A stretch of 64,000 nt of DNA, taken from Paenibacillus eucommiae (GTDB taxonomy: Bacteria; Bacillota; Bacilli; Paenibacillales; NBRC-103111). The notes under the pieces were generated by a model. The model had not been told where the DNA came from, did not search any database, and saw only the letters and a program-made list of their open reading frames with translations. A program made the translations under genes and the position numbers. Positions 44,529-53,477 of this stretch are shown piece by piece. The stretch is taken from NCBI RefSeq assembly GCF_017874215.1, contig NZ_JAGGLB010000001.1, positions 1 through 64,000 of the forward strand, in the 5' to 3' direction. Within the stretch, counting starts at the first letter, position 1; each line of letters opens with the position of its first letter.

Positions 44529-45164
44529 CCTCAGCTACAATCGTACAAACACCTAGCTCAAACGGACAGCCAGTAAGGGTTTCCACCCTGTATGTAGGCC
44601 AATTTCGGCAAAGAGGCTCTCCTCACTCGTTATAAAGTTCCCTGCTCACCTTGCTCACTTAGCCAACCTAGCCCGCGCCAAAGCCTGTCCAACTAGTCTT
44701 ATTCCCACTTTATCCGTTTATTCTAGCTACTTCCGCACCTTCCTTTTGACTGTAAGCCAACAATGTCAGATAACAGTGCCAACTTGCACCAACTGATGTC
44801 ATTCCCACACTTTAGCACTGTAAAACAGGCAGAAACACATCTTTAAATGCGGACGCAAACGCTCTTCCTCCCACAACCCTTCCCTCACTCAGCTACCATC
44901 GTACAAACACCAAGCACAAACGGACAGCCAGTAAGGGTTTCCACCCTGTATGTAGGCGAATTCCGGCAAATAGGCTCTCCTCATTCGTTACACAGTTCCC
45001 TGCTCACCTAGCTCAACTAGCCCACCTAGTCTTATTCCCCGTGTATTCCAGCTACTTCTGCACCTTCCTTTTGACCGTAAGCCAACAATTTCAGATAACA
45101 GCGCCTGCTGATGTCATCCACACATTTTAGCACTGTAAAACAGGCAGCATAGAGGAGCCGCTAC

Positions 45165-45353
45165 TTTAGCGATGTTTTTCATCGTTAAAAGCACAGGTCG
45201 GGTCCACAACCTTACTTTAACAATGAAAAACATCGTTAAAATCCCCTTATTCCACCAGAAGAGGCCATCCACCCTCTTTTAACGATGAAAATCATCATTA
45301 AAGTGCGTATTGAGCTGGAAACACTTGCTTTAACGATGAAAAACATCGTTAAA
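45165..45353 (+). repeat. Palindrome quartet 6
   Basis: Palindromes begin at 45165, 45216, 45278 and 45329: exactly 51, 62 and 51 bp apart, as in copies 1 and 3. Confidence 0.87.
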
Positions 45354-45606
45354 TGTAGCAAGCACACGCTCATTTCGGGGGAGGCGAGGGAGGCGAGCTG
45401 CTACGGGGTTACTCTTTCCTAAAAAGCAGATAGCGACTGTTTCCTGACTTAAAGGGATAGTGAAGACAATGAAATTTGGGCTTCATTACATATTTCATGA
45501 ATCAAAAACCACAAACACTTTATCGATTTATCGCTGTAAAGTTATAATGTATAGATCAAAAAGTAGTTACTCTAAAACTAGATCTCTACCAAATAGTAAA
45601 ACAAAA

Positions 45607-45635
45607 AAAAGATGATTCATCTAGAATCATCTTTT
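45607..45635 (-). terminator. Terminator of the large glycan operon
   Basis: AAAAGATGATTC pairs perfectly with GAATCATCTTTT around ATCTA, with A/T runs on both sides. It lies about 100 bp after the SASA-esterase stop on the minus strand. Confidence 0.82.
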
Positions 45636-45731
45636 CCAAATTTTATCCAAATATTTCCCAAACCATATACACCAACATTTTATAAACTAGTAGCATATAA
45701 GTTCTATTCTTCTAGTAATCATAGTAATCTT

Positions 45732-47117
45732 TTAATCTATGACGCCAACGCCATAAAAGGAAAGCATGGGTAAATGCGAAGCAAAATCAATGGGAATAAC
45801 AGCCTTCGGATTCTGCTCAAAAGCTCCATGCACCTGGCAGCTGCCTGTTAATGCTCTGTCAAGTGTAATCAGGATTGAATGTGCATCTTGCTGCTCATAG
45901 CTTGTGATACTTAAGAAGCCCTCTGCGTCCTCGACTACGAATGGCAAATGATCTGCGCCTACATCAAATGTAAATAGCCTGTCTGAAACATGCTGAAATT
46001 GAAGCTGTACTTTATCGGCATCCACCTTCTTAGCTTCAGATAGATCCGGAGCATTTCCGAGGAAGCCTTTTCCGTACACATGCTTGAGCGCGGTTCTGGC
46101 TAATCTTTCCCCCAAGACCATATTCGACGCCGAGCTTATATGGACAGCATCGGAAAGCCCGCTATCTGTCGATGGAATTACATAGACATCAGGAATTTGC
46201 TGGCCCGCCTGCCTCTGGGCTTCTCTTACTTTGCCCCAGCACTTGTCAGAAATCGCATTTGCTTGAGCCACATAGCGGTTTAATTGTACTGTGAGAATGG
46301 GCAAGCTAGGGGCGTTCAAATCTTCCCTAAGATGTGCAACCATGCTTTTAAATCTTTCCAGATAGGTATCGCAAGCTTCCTCTGAAGTGTCTGAGCATCC
46401 CTGGTACCACAATACGCCTTTGATGCTGTTAGCCTGTGAAGCTAATATTTGCATCATATTCCGGTATAAATAACCATCCTCTTCGGGATTCCACGCGCTA
46501 AGCGGAGAGCCCCCAAGTGATGCCTGTATGAGGCCTATGGGATAACCAAGCTCTTTCTTCAGCTTTTTGGAGAAGCTTAAATAAGGCGAGTGCCCCGGGT
46601 TGCTTTGCTCTCTGTTTTCTTTATGTATCGTATTCGTAGATTCATTGAGGGGATGAGAGGCTAAGTCCCACTTTCCGCTGTTCCTTAAAACGTGTATCCC
46701 TATTTCGGGTGCATCCTGGATCGGGTCTTTCCCATAGCCCGCTGAATTGCTTTGCCCCGTAATCACGTATACGTCGCCCACTCCGATATGATGAATCATA
46801 TCGCCCCGGGTAGCCCATTCCAATGCTTTATTGCCACCGTGATTGAAGCATGTTTCAATCCTGTACAGGCCGCCGGCCGGAACCTCTTCGATGGTTACTT
46901 CCCATTTCCCAGCTTCCGGGCTGCTGCTTGCCTTCCAGGGGATAACGGTTTCACCCGTTTCCTCCCTGACAATCCTTGCGTATACGGTGGGATCTGCCGG
47001 ATTCTCGGGCTCGGTCAATACCCAAATCCCGGCAAGAGTAATGCTTGCTTTTCCATCTACCTGTTGAATGATTTGCCAGTCCTTGGGTCCTTGTTCAATG
47101 ATCGCTCCTATTTGCAT
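45732..47117 (-). CDS. Sialate O-acetylesterase-like (SASA domain) carbohydrate esterase
   Basis: A 461-residue protein without signal peptide. A beta-rich N-terminal region (about 1-110) precedes the SASA-type esterase: VYVITGQSNSAGYG near residue 118 gives the nucleophile serine in GQSNSAG, LIQASLGGSPLSAW and GVLWYQGCSD are the further family blocks, and SDAVHISS near 328 gives the catalytic His. It should remove O-acetyl groups from a sugar. GAGGAAGG precedes the ATG. It follows the permease gene by 150 bp and is closed by a terminator, so it is probably the last gene of the large operon and processes the imported acetylated oligosaccharide. Confidence 0.85.
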   Translation of the reverse strand: MQIGAIIEQGPKDWQIIQQVDGKASITLAGIWVLTEPENPADPTVYARIVREETGETVIPWKASSSPEAGKWEVTIEEVPAGGLYRIETCFNHGGNKALEWATRGDMIHHIGVGDVYVITGQSNSAGYGKDPIQDAPEIGIHVLRNSGKWDLASHPLNESTNTIHKENREQSNPGHSPYLSFSKKLKKELGYPIGLIQASLGGSPLSAWNPEEDGYLYRNMMQILASQANSIKGVLWYQGCSDTSEEACDTYLERFKSMVAHLREDLNAPSLPILTVQLNRYVAQANAISDKCWGKVREAQRQAGQQIPDVYVIPSTDSGLSDAVHISSASNMVLGERLARTALKHVYGKGFLGNAPDLSEAKKVDADKVQLQFQHVSDRLFTFDVGADHLPFVVEDAEGFLSITSYEQQDAHSILITLDRALTGSCQVHGAFEQNPKAVIPIDFASHLPMLSFYGVGVID

Positions 47118-47268
47118 ATAGCACCTTCCTCATTTCCATATTAATCCTACTATAGCATGATATTTCTTATATAAAAATAAGTAAATTCATATTTAGAACA
47201 CTCTGCTAGATACATCCAAAAATAGGAATTAATATATTAAAAAGGTTGCAACAGTTTAACAAAAAATA

Positions 47269-48252
47269 CTACTCTACCAGCCCAGTACGCTCAATGCCTT
47301 CCGAGAACCAACGCTGCGTAAAGGTGTAGATAATCAAAGGCGGTAAAATAATCAGAAAGGCTGCAGCCATTTTCGGGCCTTCAGAAATCGGATCCTTGCC
47401 TACGCCAGCATTAAAATTAATAGCACTATTGCCCATTAACTCCTGCTGCATCAAGTTAAGCCGTAGTGATAAAGGCTGAAATCCCTTGCTCAAAAACATC
47501 GACGGCTCATAATACATATTCCAGTACCAAATAAATGAAAACAGGAATACGACGATAATCGCCGGACGGGCCAGCGGAAGCATAATACGGAAAAATAGGC
47601 GAAATGCGCTCGCTCCGTCAATCTTTGCCGCCTCCTCCAGCGCCTTCGGTTGGGTCAGGAAAAACTGGCGGAAGATAATAATGAATAAAGCGCCACGCAG
47701 CCCTTGGGCAAACAACGCAGGGATAATAAATACGAAAGGCGTATTCAACCAGCCAAGCTTGCCGAAAATCGTGTACATCGGGATAATCGTAATTTGTGGT
47801 GGAACGAGAAATGTTACGATGATCAGGATGAAGGCCAGAGTTTTTCCCGGAAAATGGAGCCTGGCCAGCGCATAGCCTGTAATTGCACAGGATACAACCT
47901 GCAGGACAGAGCATGTCATGGCGATAACAAACGTGTTCGTGAACGCCTCGGGATATCGAAGACCACGCCACGCATCAGCCAGATTCTGCCCATAAATCTT
48001 GCGTGGAATCCACTGCACAACTGGATCAATCAGGTCGCTTACCGATTTGACCATCGTCGACATCATATAGAAAAGGGGCTGTAAATACAAAAACGCGATG
48101 ACAGCCAGCAGAAAATAGATGATGATTTTCGCCAGCCAACCGTCGTTCATATGCTGTCCCATCAGCAGCTTCTTCACCTTCCCCGCCTGCCGGCTGTGCA
48201 GCTTCTGACGGAGATTCAATTTCGCCTGGTCGTAGCTTTCAGTTATTTTCAT
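47269..48252 (-). CDS. Carbohydrate ABC transporter permease (MalG type), second pair
   Basis: A 327-residue permease with six helices after an extended charged N-terminus. The EAA loop reads ALEEAAKIDGASAFRLFFRIMLPLARPA. The start is the ATG at 48250-48252, which overlaps the TGA of the previous gene (ATGA) and follows GGGGGG; a longer frame up to 48339 would overlap the neighbour by 90 bases and is rejected. It forms the second permease pair of this operon with the gene at 48249. The pair is related to, but clearly distinct from, the pair at 53478-55551. Confidence 0.92.
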   Translation of the reverse strand: MKITESYDQAKLNLRQKLHSRQAGKVKKLLMGQHMNDGWLAKIIIYFLLAVIAFLYLQPLFYMMSTMVKSVSDLIDPVVQWIPRKIYGQNLADAWRGLRYPEAFTNTFVIAMTCSVLQVVSCAITGYALARLHFPGKTLAFILIIVTFLVPPQITIIPMYTIFGKLGWLNTPFVFIIPALFAQGLRGALFIIIFRQFFLTQPKALEEAAKIDGASAFRLFFRIMLPLARPAIIVVFLFSFIWYWNMYYEPSMFLSKGFQPLSLRLNLMQQELMGNSAINFNAGVGKDPISEGPKMAAAFLIILPPLIIYTFTQRWFSEGIERTGLVE

Positions 48253-49133
48253 CGGAAGCCCCCCTTTTTCACAACTGAACGATAGGTAATCCAGAGCGCA
48301 GCACCAAGCAGTGCCAAGATTAAAGCGAAATAGATCCAAGCCTGTGCGCTTGCGTAGCCGTATCCCGTCTGTGGACGAAACATATTGTCCTTCACCGTCT
48401 GCATCACCGGGTTGAAAGGAAAAGTGAAGAGATCAACGATCGTAAACACCGCATTCAGGCCAATGAATGGCACCATTCCTGGCAGCGTAATTTTCCAGAA
48501 GCTCTCCCATGGCGTCGCTCCATCGATCCGGATCGCTTCGTACACAGATCGCGGAATCGTCTGGTAACCAGCAATAAAGATCAGAATCTGCACGCCTGAG
48601 TACCATAAAATAATAACCGCTTTGCTGAGCACATTCAGCATCGGCTCCGCGATCCTTGCCCCCACATATTCCCGCACAAGTCCTTCCAAATTATACTGCG
48701 CGATGAACGGCAGCTTCCCAGCTCCTTGACCGAACAATTCCATTAGTACCTGCCCTGTGGCAAAAATAACCGGAAGGAAAAATATCGCCCGGATCCAGGC
48801 ACGTCCTGGCAGCTTCTGATTTAACAGCAGCGATACAAAAAATGAGAAAATAAGAATCAGCGGAATCATCAGCAGCATTTCCTGGAAATAGGTGATCAGC
48901 TGAATCGGATACACGTTATCCTCAACCAGCACCCGGCGGAAGTTATCCAGTCCCACCCATTTATATTGGAATCCATCATTAGTTAAACGCACTTGATTAA
49001 AGCTGTTAAAAAACGACCAGCCAACCGGAAAGGCGACAAACACCGCAAAGCCGATCGCCCATGGCAGCATGAACAGGTAGCCGGTACCGTAATCTTTAAA
49101 GCGGTAGCTCCAATAGCCTTTCTGTCTGTTCAC
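48249..49133 (-). CDS. Sugar ABC transporter permease (MalF type), second pair
   Basis: A 294-residue permease with six predicted helices, starting FKDYGTGYLFMLPWAIGFAVFVAFPVGW split over the first helix. The EAA loop reads SVYEAIRIDGATPWESFWKITLPGM. Start overlaps the stop of the DUF5696-like gene by 4 bp, and stop overlaps the next start, so translation is coupled along the operon. Together with its partner it forms a channel; which binding protein feeds it (60129 or 55535) cannot be read from sequence. Confidence 0.92.
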   Translation of the reverse strand: MNRQKGYWSYRFKDYGTGYLFMLPWAIGFAVFVAFPVGWSFFNSFNQVRLTNDGFQYKWVGLDNFRRVLVEDNVYPIQLITYFQEMLLMIPLILIFSFFVSLLLNQKLPGRAWIRAIFFLPVIFATGQVLMELFGQGAGKLPFIAQYNLEGLVREYVGARIAEPMLNVLSKAVIILWYSGVQILIFIAGYQTIPRSVYEAIRIDGATPWESFWKITLPGMVPFIGLNAVFTIVDLFTFPFNPVMQTVKDNMFRPQTGYGYASAQAWIYFALILALLGAALWITYRSVVKKGGFR

Positions 49134-51418
49134 GGTGTGTCCCCTCCTTTCACGACCTTGAAATCATTGCTGTTATAATCGACGGTCACTTCGCTTCCAT
49201 CATCATAGATCATTGTGTAAACACCCTCAGCCTGCTTCTCGTGCTTCACCATCTGACGGTTGACTAACGATGCGAGACTGTCAAATTTCTTGTATTCCTC
49301 GACCACTCGGTCCTTCCATACCGCATACTCACTGCTGTACAAATCATCATAATGAGTTCCCTTCAGCTCACGGCTGCGGGTATAGGTCAGACGAAATGAA
49401 GGAATAGCGCCATATTCAATTGCCTTCAACAGTTCCCTGTCATACTCGCTGCGGACGTTTCCTTCTTTGCCTGAATAGAGTACCGAGCCATGTACGGCCA
49501 TGGGATAAAAGGGAACCGTCTCATCCACGAAGAAATCGTAGCTGGCCTCCAGTGGAAAGTTAGACAGCAAATCGCTAGCAGGCATTATATAATCGTTGCC
49601 ACGCTGTGTGGCTGCTGTTCCCAGCCGCTCTTTCGTATAAGCCAGCAATGACTTATAGAGATGAGCTGTATCTTCCCGCTGGACGCCTTGTACCGCATAA
49701 TCACGGAACAAAATACTCCCAACGCCATTAAATAAAATACCATCCACCCCAAGCTTCTCCAGCCTATCGATGGTGTCCTTGGCTGACCGGACAGCCGTGG
49801 CCGGTTTCAGGAGGAAGGTCCCTTTGCGGGTCTGGAAAACCGTCGTATCAATGCTGCGGATTCCTTCCGTTTTCATCGACAGTTTCGTTTCATCAATTCT
49901 CATTGACGTGATAAAATCCTCAAGCAGCACCGGGATTCCACGCTCTCTCATTGATGCTGTAAATTGCTGCAATCCCTTTGCACCACCCAGCTTCTGCTGC
50001 ACAGGAAAGCGCCTGTCGGTTTGGCCGAAGCCGCTAGCCTGCCAGCCTTCATAGACGACCTTCATATTGGCAACACCCTGTTCAGTTAAGTCCTCTACCA
50101 TCCGCTCCGCCTGCTCAAATGTTGTCGCCGGAACATAGCTATTGCCGCCGAATACATCCTTCGTACCGCCTCCGACTATGCCTAACTGAAGTGGCACATG
50201 TGATATTGGCCCTAGCAGGCCGGGCAGTTGCTGTGTCGTAAGCAAATAGTCGCGATATGCTGCCGCCATCCCGCTGTAATCAGCTTCACTGCCGGACAGC
50301 AGCCGGTATTCAACCTTGCGGTCCTGCTGGATACGTTCCTTCTGGACGGAATTCACCGGCTGCGCCATCATGCTTACTCTGCGCAAATACTCCTCACGGT
50401 AGAGAAACTTGGCCCCGATCGAATGATAGGTTGTCTGAACGCCTGCGGGCATCGCCGTAATCCGCGTCGTGTACTTGCCATCTTTAACGATAGCTGCATA
50501 CGCCTGGTCTCCCCGCTTGATCCCAAATACCGGATAAGCGATCGCTTCCCGCGGAATATCACGCTCCTGCAAATTGGCAGGGTCTTCGTCATAGATCATG
50601 TAATCATAGCGATTGCCTACTGCCGGACGGCTGCCATCATAATAAATCAGTCCGCCGGGACCGTCCGGAACAAACATATAGCCGTCCTCCTCTGTACCCG
50701 ATACAGCTCCGAAATACGGAAGCAGCTGCAGGGAGAACAATTGGTGATCACCACTCTCTTCAATCCCCTGAGAAGGTATCGTCACTTCCAGGCCATGGTC
50801 GGTCAGCTCGTAACGGATCACGATAGCTAAGGACAGCTGGGTATACCGGTACGTCACTTCCACACCCCGGTCCGTTTGGATGAAGCTTTTTTCCAGCTTG
50901 GCTTCCAGCGCGTTGGTCATATTCCGCTGCGTCTTGCCAGAAGTCACATATTCCAGTACATAAGGGGACTGAAGATTGGACAATAGCATTCCCTTTACTG
51001 TTTCTTTGGCAAGCAGTTCCTTCGCTGGATTGCTGCGCCAAAGAAAGCCATTATGCTTGCTGCGCACGGCGATTTGCGTAGTCTCGGGTGCGATGAGCAG
51101 TGTATAGCCACTATTATCAGAGACGATCGCAAATCCGTTCTCATCTAGTGCCCCCGGCTGCCAAGCTTCGCCCTTCGCAAGTGGCGCAAAGGTTTGCACG
51201 CGCTGTGAAATCCCCATCTCCGCCAGCTTCGGCAGCGTATCGCGGTTAACCCAAGCGCTAATGGACGCCACAACAAAGGACAGGATGGCAATCACGATCA
51301 CAAAACGCATCCAGGTTCTTTTGGGCCAATGCCTACGGAAAAAAGATTGCTTATTAGGTCGCTCAGGTCGCTTAGGCTGCTCAGGCCAGTGAGAGTTCGA
51401 GACATCCAGATCAGCCAT
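49130..51418 (-). CDS. Membrane-anchored DUF5696-like protein, possible glycoside hydrolase
   Basis: A 762-residue protein with a Pro/Arg-rich cytoplasmic start (PEQPKRPERPNKQ), one membrane helix at about residues 37-58, and a large extracytoplasmic part. Residues ~85-380 are beta-rich (sandwich-like: LLIAPETTQIAVRSKHNGFLW, VTIPSQGI), and ~400-700 look like a TIM-type barrel (VKVVYEGWQASGF, IPVLLEDFIT, VDGILFNGVGSILF, YDFFVDETVPFYP). This layout matches proteins annotated DUF5696 in Paenibacillus. Carboxylates at barrel strand ends (YEGW, LEDF, DETVPF) make a glycosidase role plausible, but the activity is not established here. It is in the middle of the transport operon with overlapping genes. 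Confidence 0.65.
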   Translation of the reverse strand: MADLDVSNSHWPEQPKRPERPNKQSFFRRHWPKRTWMRFVIVIAILSFVVASISAWVNRDTLPKLAEMGISQRVQTFAPLAKGEAWQPGALDENGFAIVSDNSGYTLLIAPETTQIAVRSKHNGFLWRSNPAKELLAKETVKGMLLSNLQSPYVLEYVTSGKTQRNMTNALEAKLEKSFIQTDRGVEVTYRYTQLSLAIVIRYELTDHGLEVTIPSQGIEESGDHQLFSLQLLPYFGAVSGTEEDGYMFVPDGPGGLIYYDGSRPAVGNRYDYMIYDEDPANLQERDIPREAIAYPVFGIKRGDQAYAAIVKDGKYTTRITAMPAGVQTTYHSIGAKFLYREEYLRRVSMMAQPVNSVQKERIQQDRKVEYRLLSGSEADYSGMAAAYRDYLLTTQQLPGLLGPISHVPLQLGIVGGGTKDVFGGNSYVPATTFEQAERMVEDLTEQGVANMKVVYEGWQASGFGQTDRRFPVQQKLGGAKGLQQFTASMRERGIPVLLEDFITSMRIDETKLSMKTEGIRSIDTTVFQTRKGTFLLKPATAVRSAKDTIDRLEKLGVDGILFNGVGSILFRDYAVQGVQREDTAHLYKSLLAYTKERLGTAATQRGNDYIMPASDLLSNFPLEASYDFFVDETVPFYPMAVHGSVLYSGKEGNVRSEYDRELLKAIEYGAIPSFRLTYTRSRELKGTHYDDLYSSEYAVWKDRVVEEYKKFDSLASLVNRQMVKHEKQAEGVYTMIYDDGSEVTVDYNSNDFKVVKGGDTP

Positions 51419-53477
51419 AGAACGTCACCTCCCGGTAAATTTGCTTCACAAAATCAAACAAGTTGTAGCTCAGCCCCGACAGTATGACAATAAATATCCA
51501 GATGACTACAATCGTGAAAAGCGTTATGGCCGTAATCTTCACCGCTTCAAGAAAATCAAAGTTGTGAATGACCTGCGTCATAATGAAAAACTGCACAGCG
51601 ATCCAAATCCACATCACCTGGATCAGTGCATCGACGATAATTCTTTCTTCCAGCACAACCAGGTTGGAGAGAAGAATCGCTGGAATCATCAACACGATAT
51701 AAGGCACCAATGCGTAGGTGCTGGCCTGCAGCACCTCACGAAACCGTCCTTCGCCACCTTTAACAGCACTAACCAGATAATTCGCAATGATCCAGGTGAC
51801 CCAAGGCACCAGCAGCAGGCAAACCTCCAAAACCAGATTCACCTTGCTCAGATCATAAGGATGAAAAATAAAGCCCATGCCGTATATGGAAAGCAGGCGA
51901 ATCACGATCGCTAGCAGTATGATGGTGAGAATCATTGACCATGACACTTTTCGTTCCTTCAACCGATAAAAGCCCTCGTAAGGGTGCAGCATAAGATACC
52001 ACGCATCTTTAGCTTCCTGTCCATATCGGACTGCAAAAGCCGGCCACGATCGTTTCCCCGCATAGACGCGGGCACGCTTATAAAGAAAGCGAAGCAGCAA
52101 GATGAGCAGGATCAGGAGTACAACCACATAAATCAAATTGCCCTGAATCCAGTCGTAGCGTATATTCCAGAAAGCGTCTGAGTATCCGGCCGCATCGTAG
52201 GAATCTTGAAAGTGCATCATCGCTTCCTTATAACGCTTCTCGTAAAGCGCAATTTCTCCCATGCCGTTGTAAGGCAGATTCATCATCCCATTCTGCTTCA
52301 TAACGGCTTCCCAGTAAGGCTTGCTTTCCTCATAGCTGCCTTCCACATACAGCTTCGCTGCGGTTAAAAAGGCTTCCCCGAATGCGGTTCGTGTATACAC
52401 CTGCAGCAGGTTCAGACTGCTATCGGCGACCCACAGCTCTTTTTTACTATTCACAGCCAGACTCGTCGGATAATTCACAATCCCTTGCTGATGCGCCGAT
52501 TTATCCATATCACCAAAATAAACAAGCACATGGCCATAAGGATCATAAATAGACATTTCTCCAAACTCACTATTCATTCCGTACAAAAAGCGATCCGAAT
52601 CGATCGCGGTGTCCACGAGCTTAATTTCGTTAAAGGTTTTATTTAAAAAGGCATCCGCGCCTCCTGCATTCAGCTTCTTGATTTCGCCCTTATCCACGCC
52701 AAAGCTTGTCGTCAAGAGAAAGCCGTCGCCCGATAACGTCACATTGGCAATCGCTCCCGGACGCTTGGCAATTTCTTTCTCCATTTGCTGCTGGTTAAGA
52801 ACTGTCCTTTTTAGGCGTGTCAGCCAGTCCACATTGGTTTTATTCGCCCCAAAGAAGCCGGTAAACTGGCCTTCCCCATTCATCCGCAGCAGCCCCTGGT
52901 ACGAGTCTTTATTGACAATGTACATGACCCCACGGTTATCCACAACCAGCTTAGTCGGCACATAAAAATAACCTTCCGGCAGCAGCAGGGATTGCGGCTT
53001 ATTAAATGCACGCACATACTCGCCACTTGCACCGTACACAACAACACGCTTGTTGCCTGTATCGGCCACATAGATCATGCCAGCTTCGGTGACGAAAACA
53101 CCTTCCGGCGCATTCAAGGCGCCCTCACCTTCACCTGTGCCCACTGCACGGAGGAATCGCCCCTGTTCATCGAACACTACAATGCGGTTATTTCCGGTGT
53201 CCGCCACATAGACATGATCATCGGCAGTGATATACAGATCACTCGGCGCCGAAAGAGGTACCTCTATGTCCGCATATCCAATCACCTGACGGGGCACATA
53301 AAGCGGTTGAATCTTGATCGCCCGGTTCGTCTCCTGATCGATAAACCAGGTGCTATAAGGCAAACGGGCCGAAGTGGACACTGGAAACAGCAGTGTTGTA
53401 ACAAGCGAAATCAGTATAATGAAAGCGAGCCATGCCGTCTTTCCCCCAGCAAACTGCCTCTCATCCCGTCCTCTCAT
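51411..53477 (-). CDS. NHL beta-propeller / Yip1-type membrane protein
   Basis: A 688-residue protein of unusual build. A signal/anchor helix (about 14-34) leads to NHL repeats at ~55-370 (DHVYVADTGNNRIVVFDEQGRF and MIYVADTGNKRVVVYGASGEY are two clear blades), then a short TPR-like helical region (~375-440, MGEIALYEKRYKEAMMHF). A membrane helix at ~450-470 follows, and a Yip1-like bundle of five to six helices lies from ~520 to the end. The propeller should face outside, the middle linker partly inside. A propeller plus Yip1 bundle suggests a scaffold joining surface glycan binding to the transporter; function unknown. The start abuts the permease stop at 53478 with no gap. Confidence 0.8.
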   Translation of the reverse strand: MRGRDERQFAGGKTAWLAFIILISLVTTLLFPVSTSARLPYSTWFIDQETNRAIKIQPLYVPRQVIGYADIEVPLSAPSDLYITADDHVYVADTGNNRIVVFDEQGRFLRAVGTGEGEGALNAPEGVFVTEAGMIYVADTGNKRVVVYGASGEYVRAFNKPQSLLLPEGYFYVPTKLVVDNRGVMYIVNKDSYQGLLRMNGEGQFTGFFGANKTNVDWLTRLKRTVLNQQQMEKEIAKRPGAIANVTLSGDGFLLTTSFGVDKGEIKKLNAGGADAFLNKTFNEIKLVDTAIDSDRFLYGMNSEFGEMSIYDPYGHVLVYFGDMDKSAHQQGIVNYPTSLAVNSKKELWVADSSLNLLQVYTRTAFGEAFLTAAKLYVEGSYEESKPYWEAVMKQNGMMNLPYNGMGEIALYEKRYKEAMMHFQDSYDAAGYSDAFWNIRYDWIQGNLIYVVVLLILLILLLRFLYKRARVYAGKRSWPAFAVRYGQEAKDAWYLMLHPYEGFYRLKERKVSWSMILTIILLAIVIRLLSIYGMGFIFHPYDLSKVNLVLEVCLLLVPWVTWIIANYLVSAVKGGEGRFREVLQASTYALVPYIVLMIPAILLSNLVVLEERIIVDALIQVMWIWIAVQFFIMTQVIHNFDFLEAVKITAITLFTIVVIWIFIVILSGLSYNLFDFVKQIYREVTFYG

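Larger units (their letters stand above)
44268..45575 (+). repeat. Composite intergenic repeat, copy 6 (nested and tandemly duplicated)
   Basis: An incomplete first head and left hairpin arm (44268-44348, GGGAATGGCTGTGGG) is broken off by a second head GAAAACGCCTTTCGGCGTCC at 44351, then a full hairpin (44406-44528). The following ~350 bp is tandemly duplicated: AATCTTTAAATGCGGACGC near 44480 recurs near 44840, and TTCCACCCTGTATGTAGGC recurs. The complete quartet lies at 45165-45353, then CACGCTCATTTCGGGGG and a degenerate tail. No coding frame with a ribosome site is present. Confidence 0.78.

Noticed and set aside
48253-48339. Longer N-terminus for the second MalG-type permease
   Set aside because: It would overlap the preceding gene by 90 bases, while ATGA overlap with a ribosome site supports 48252.
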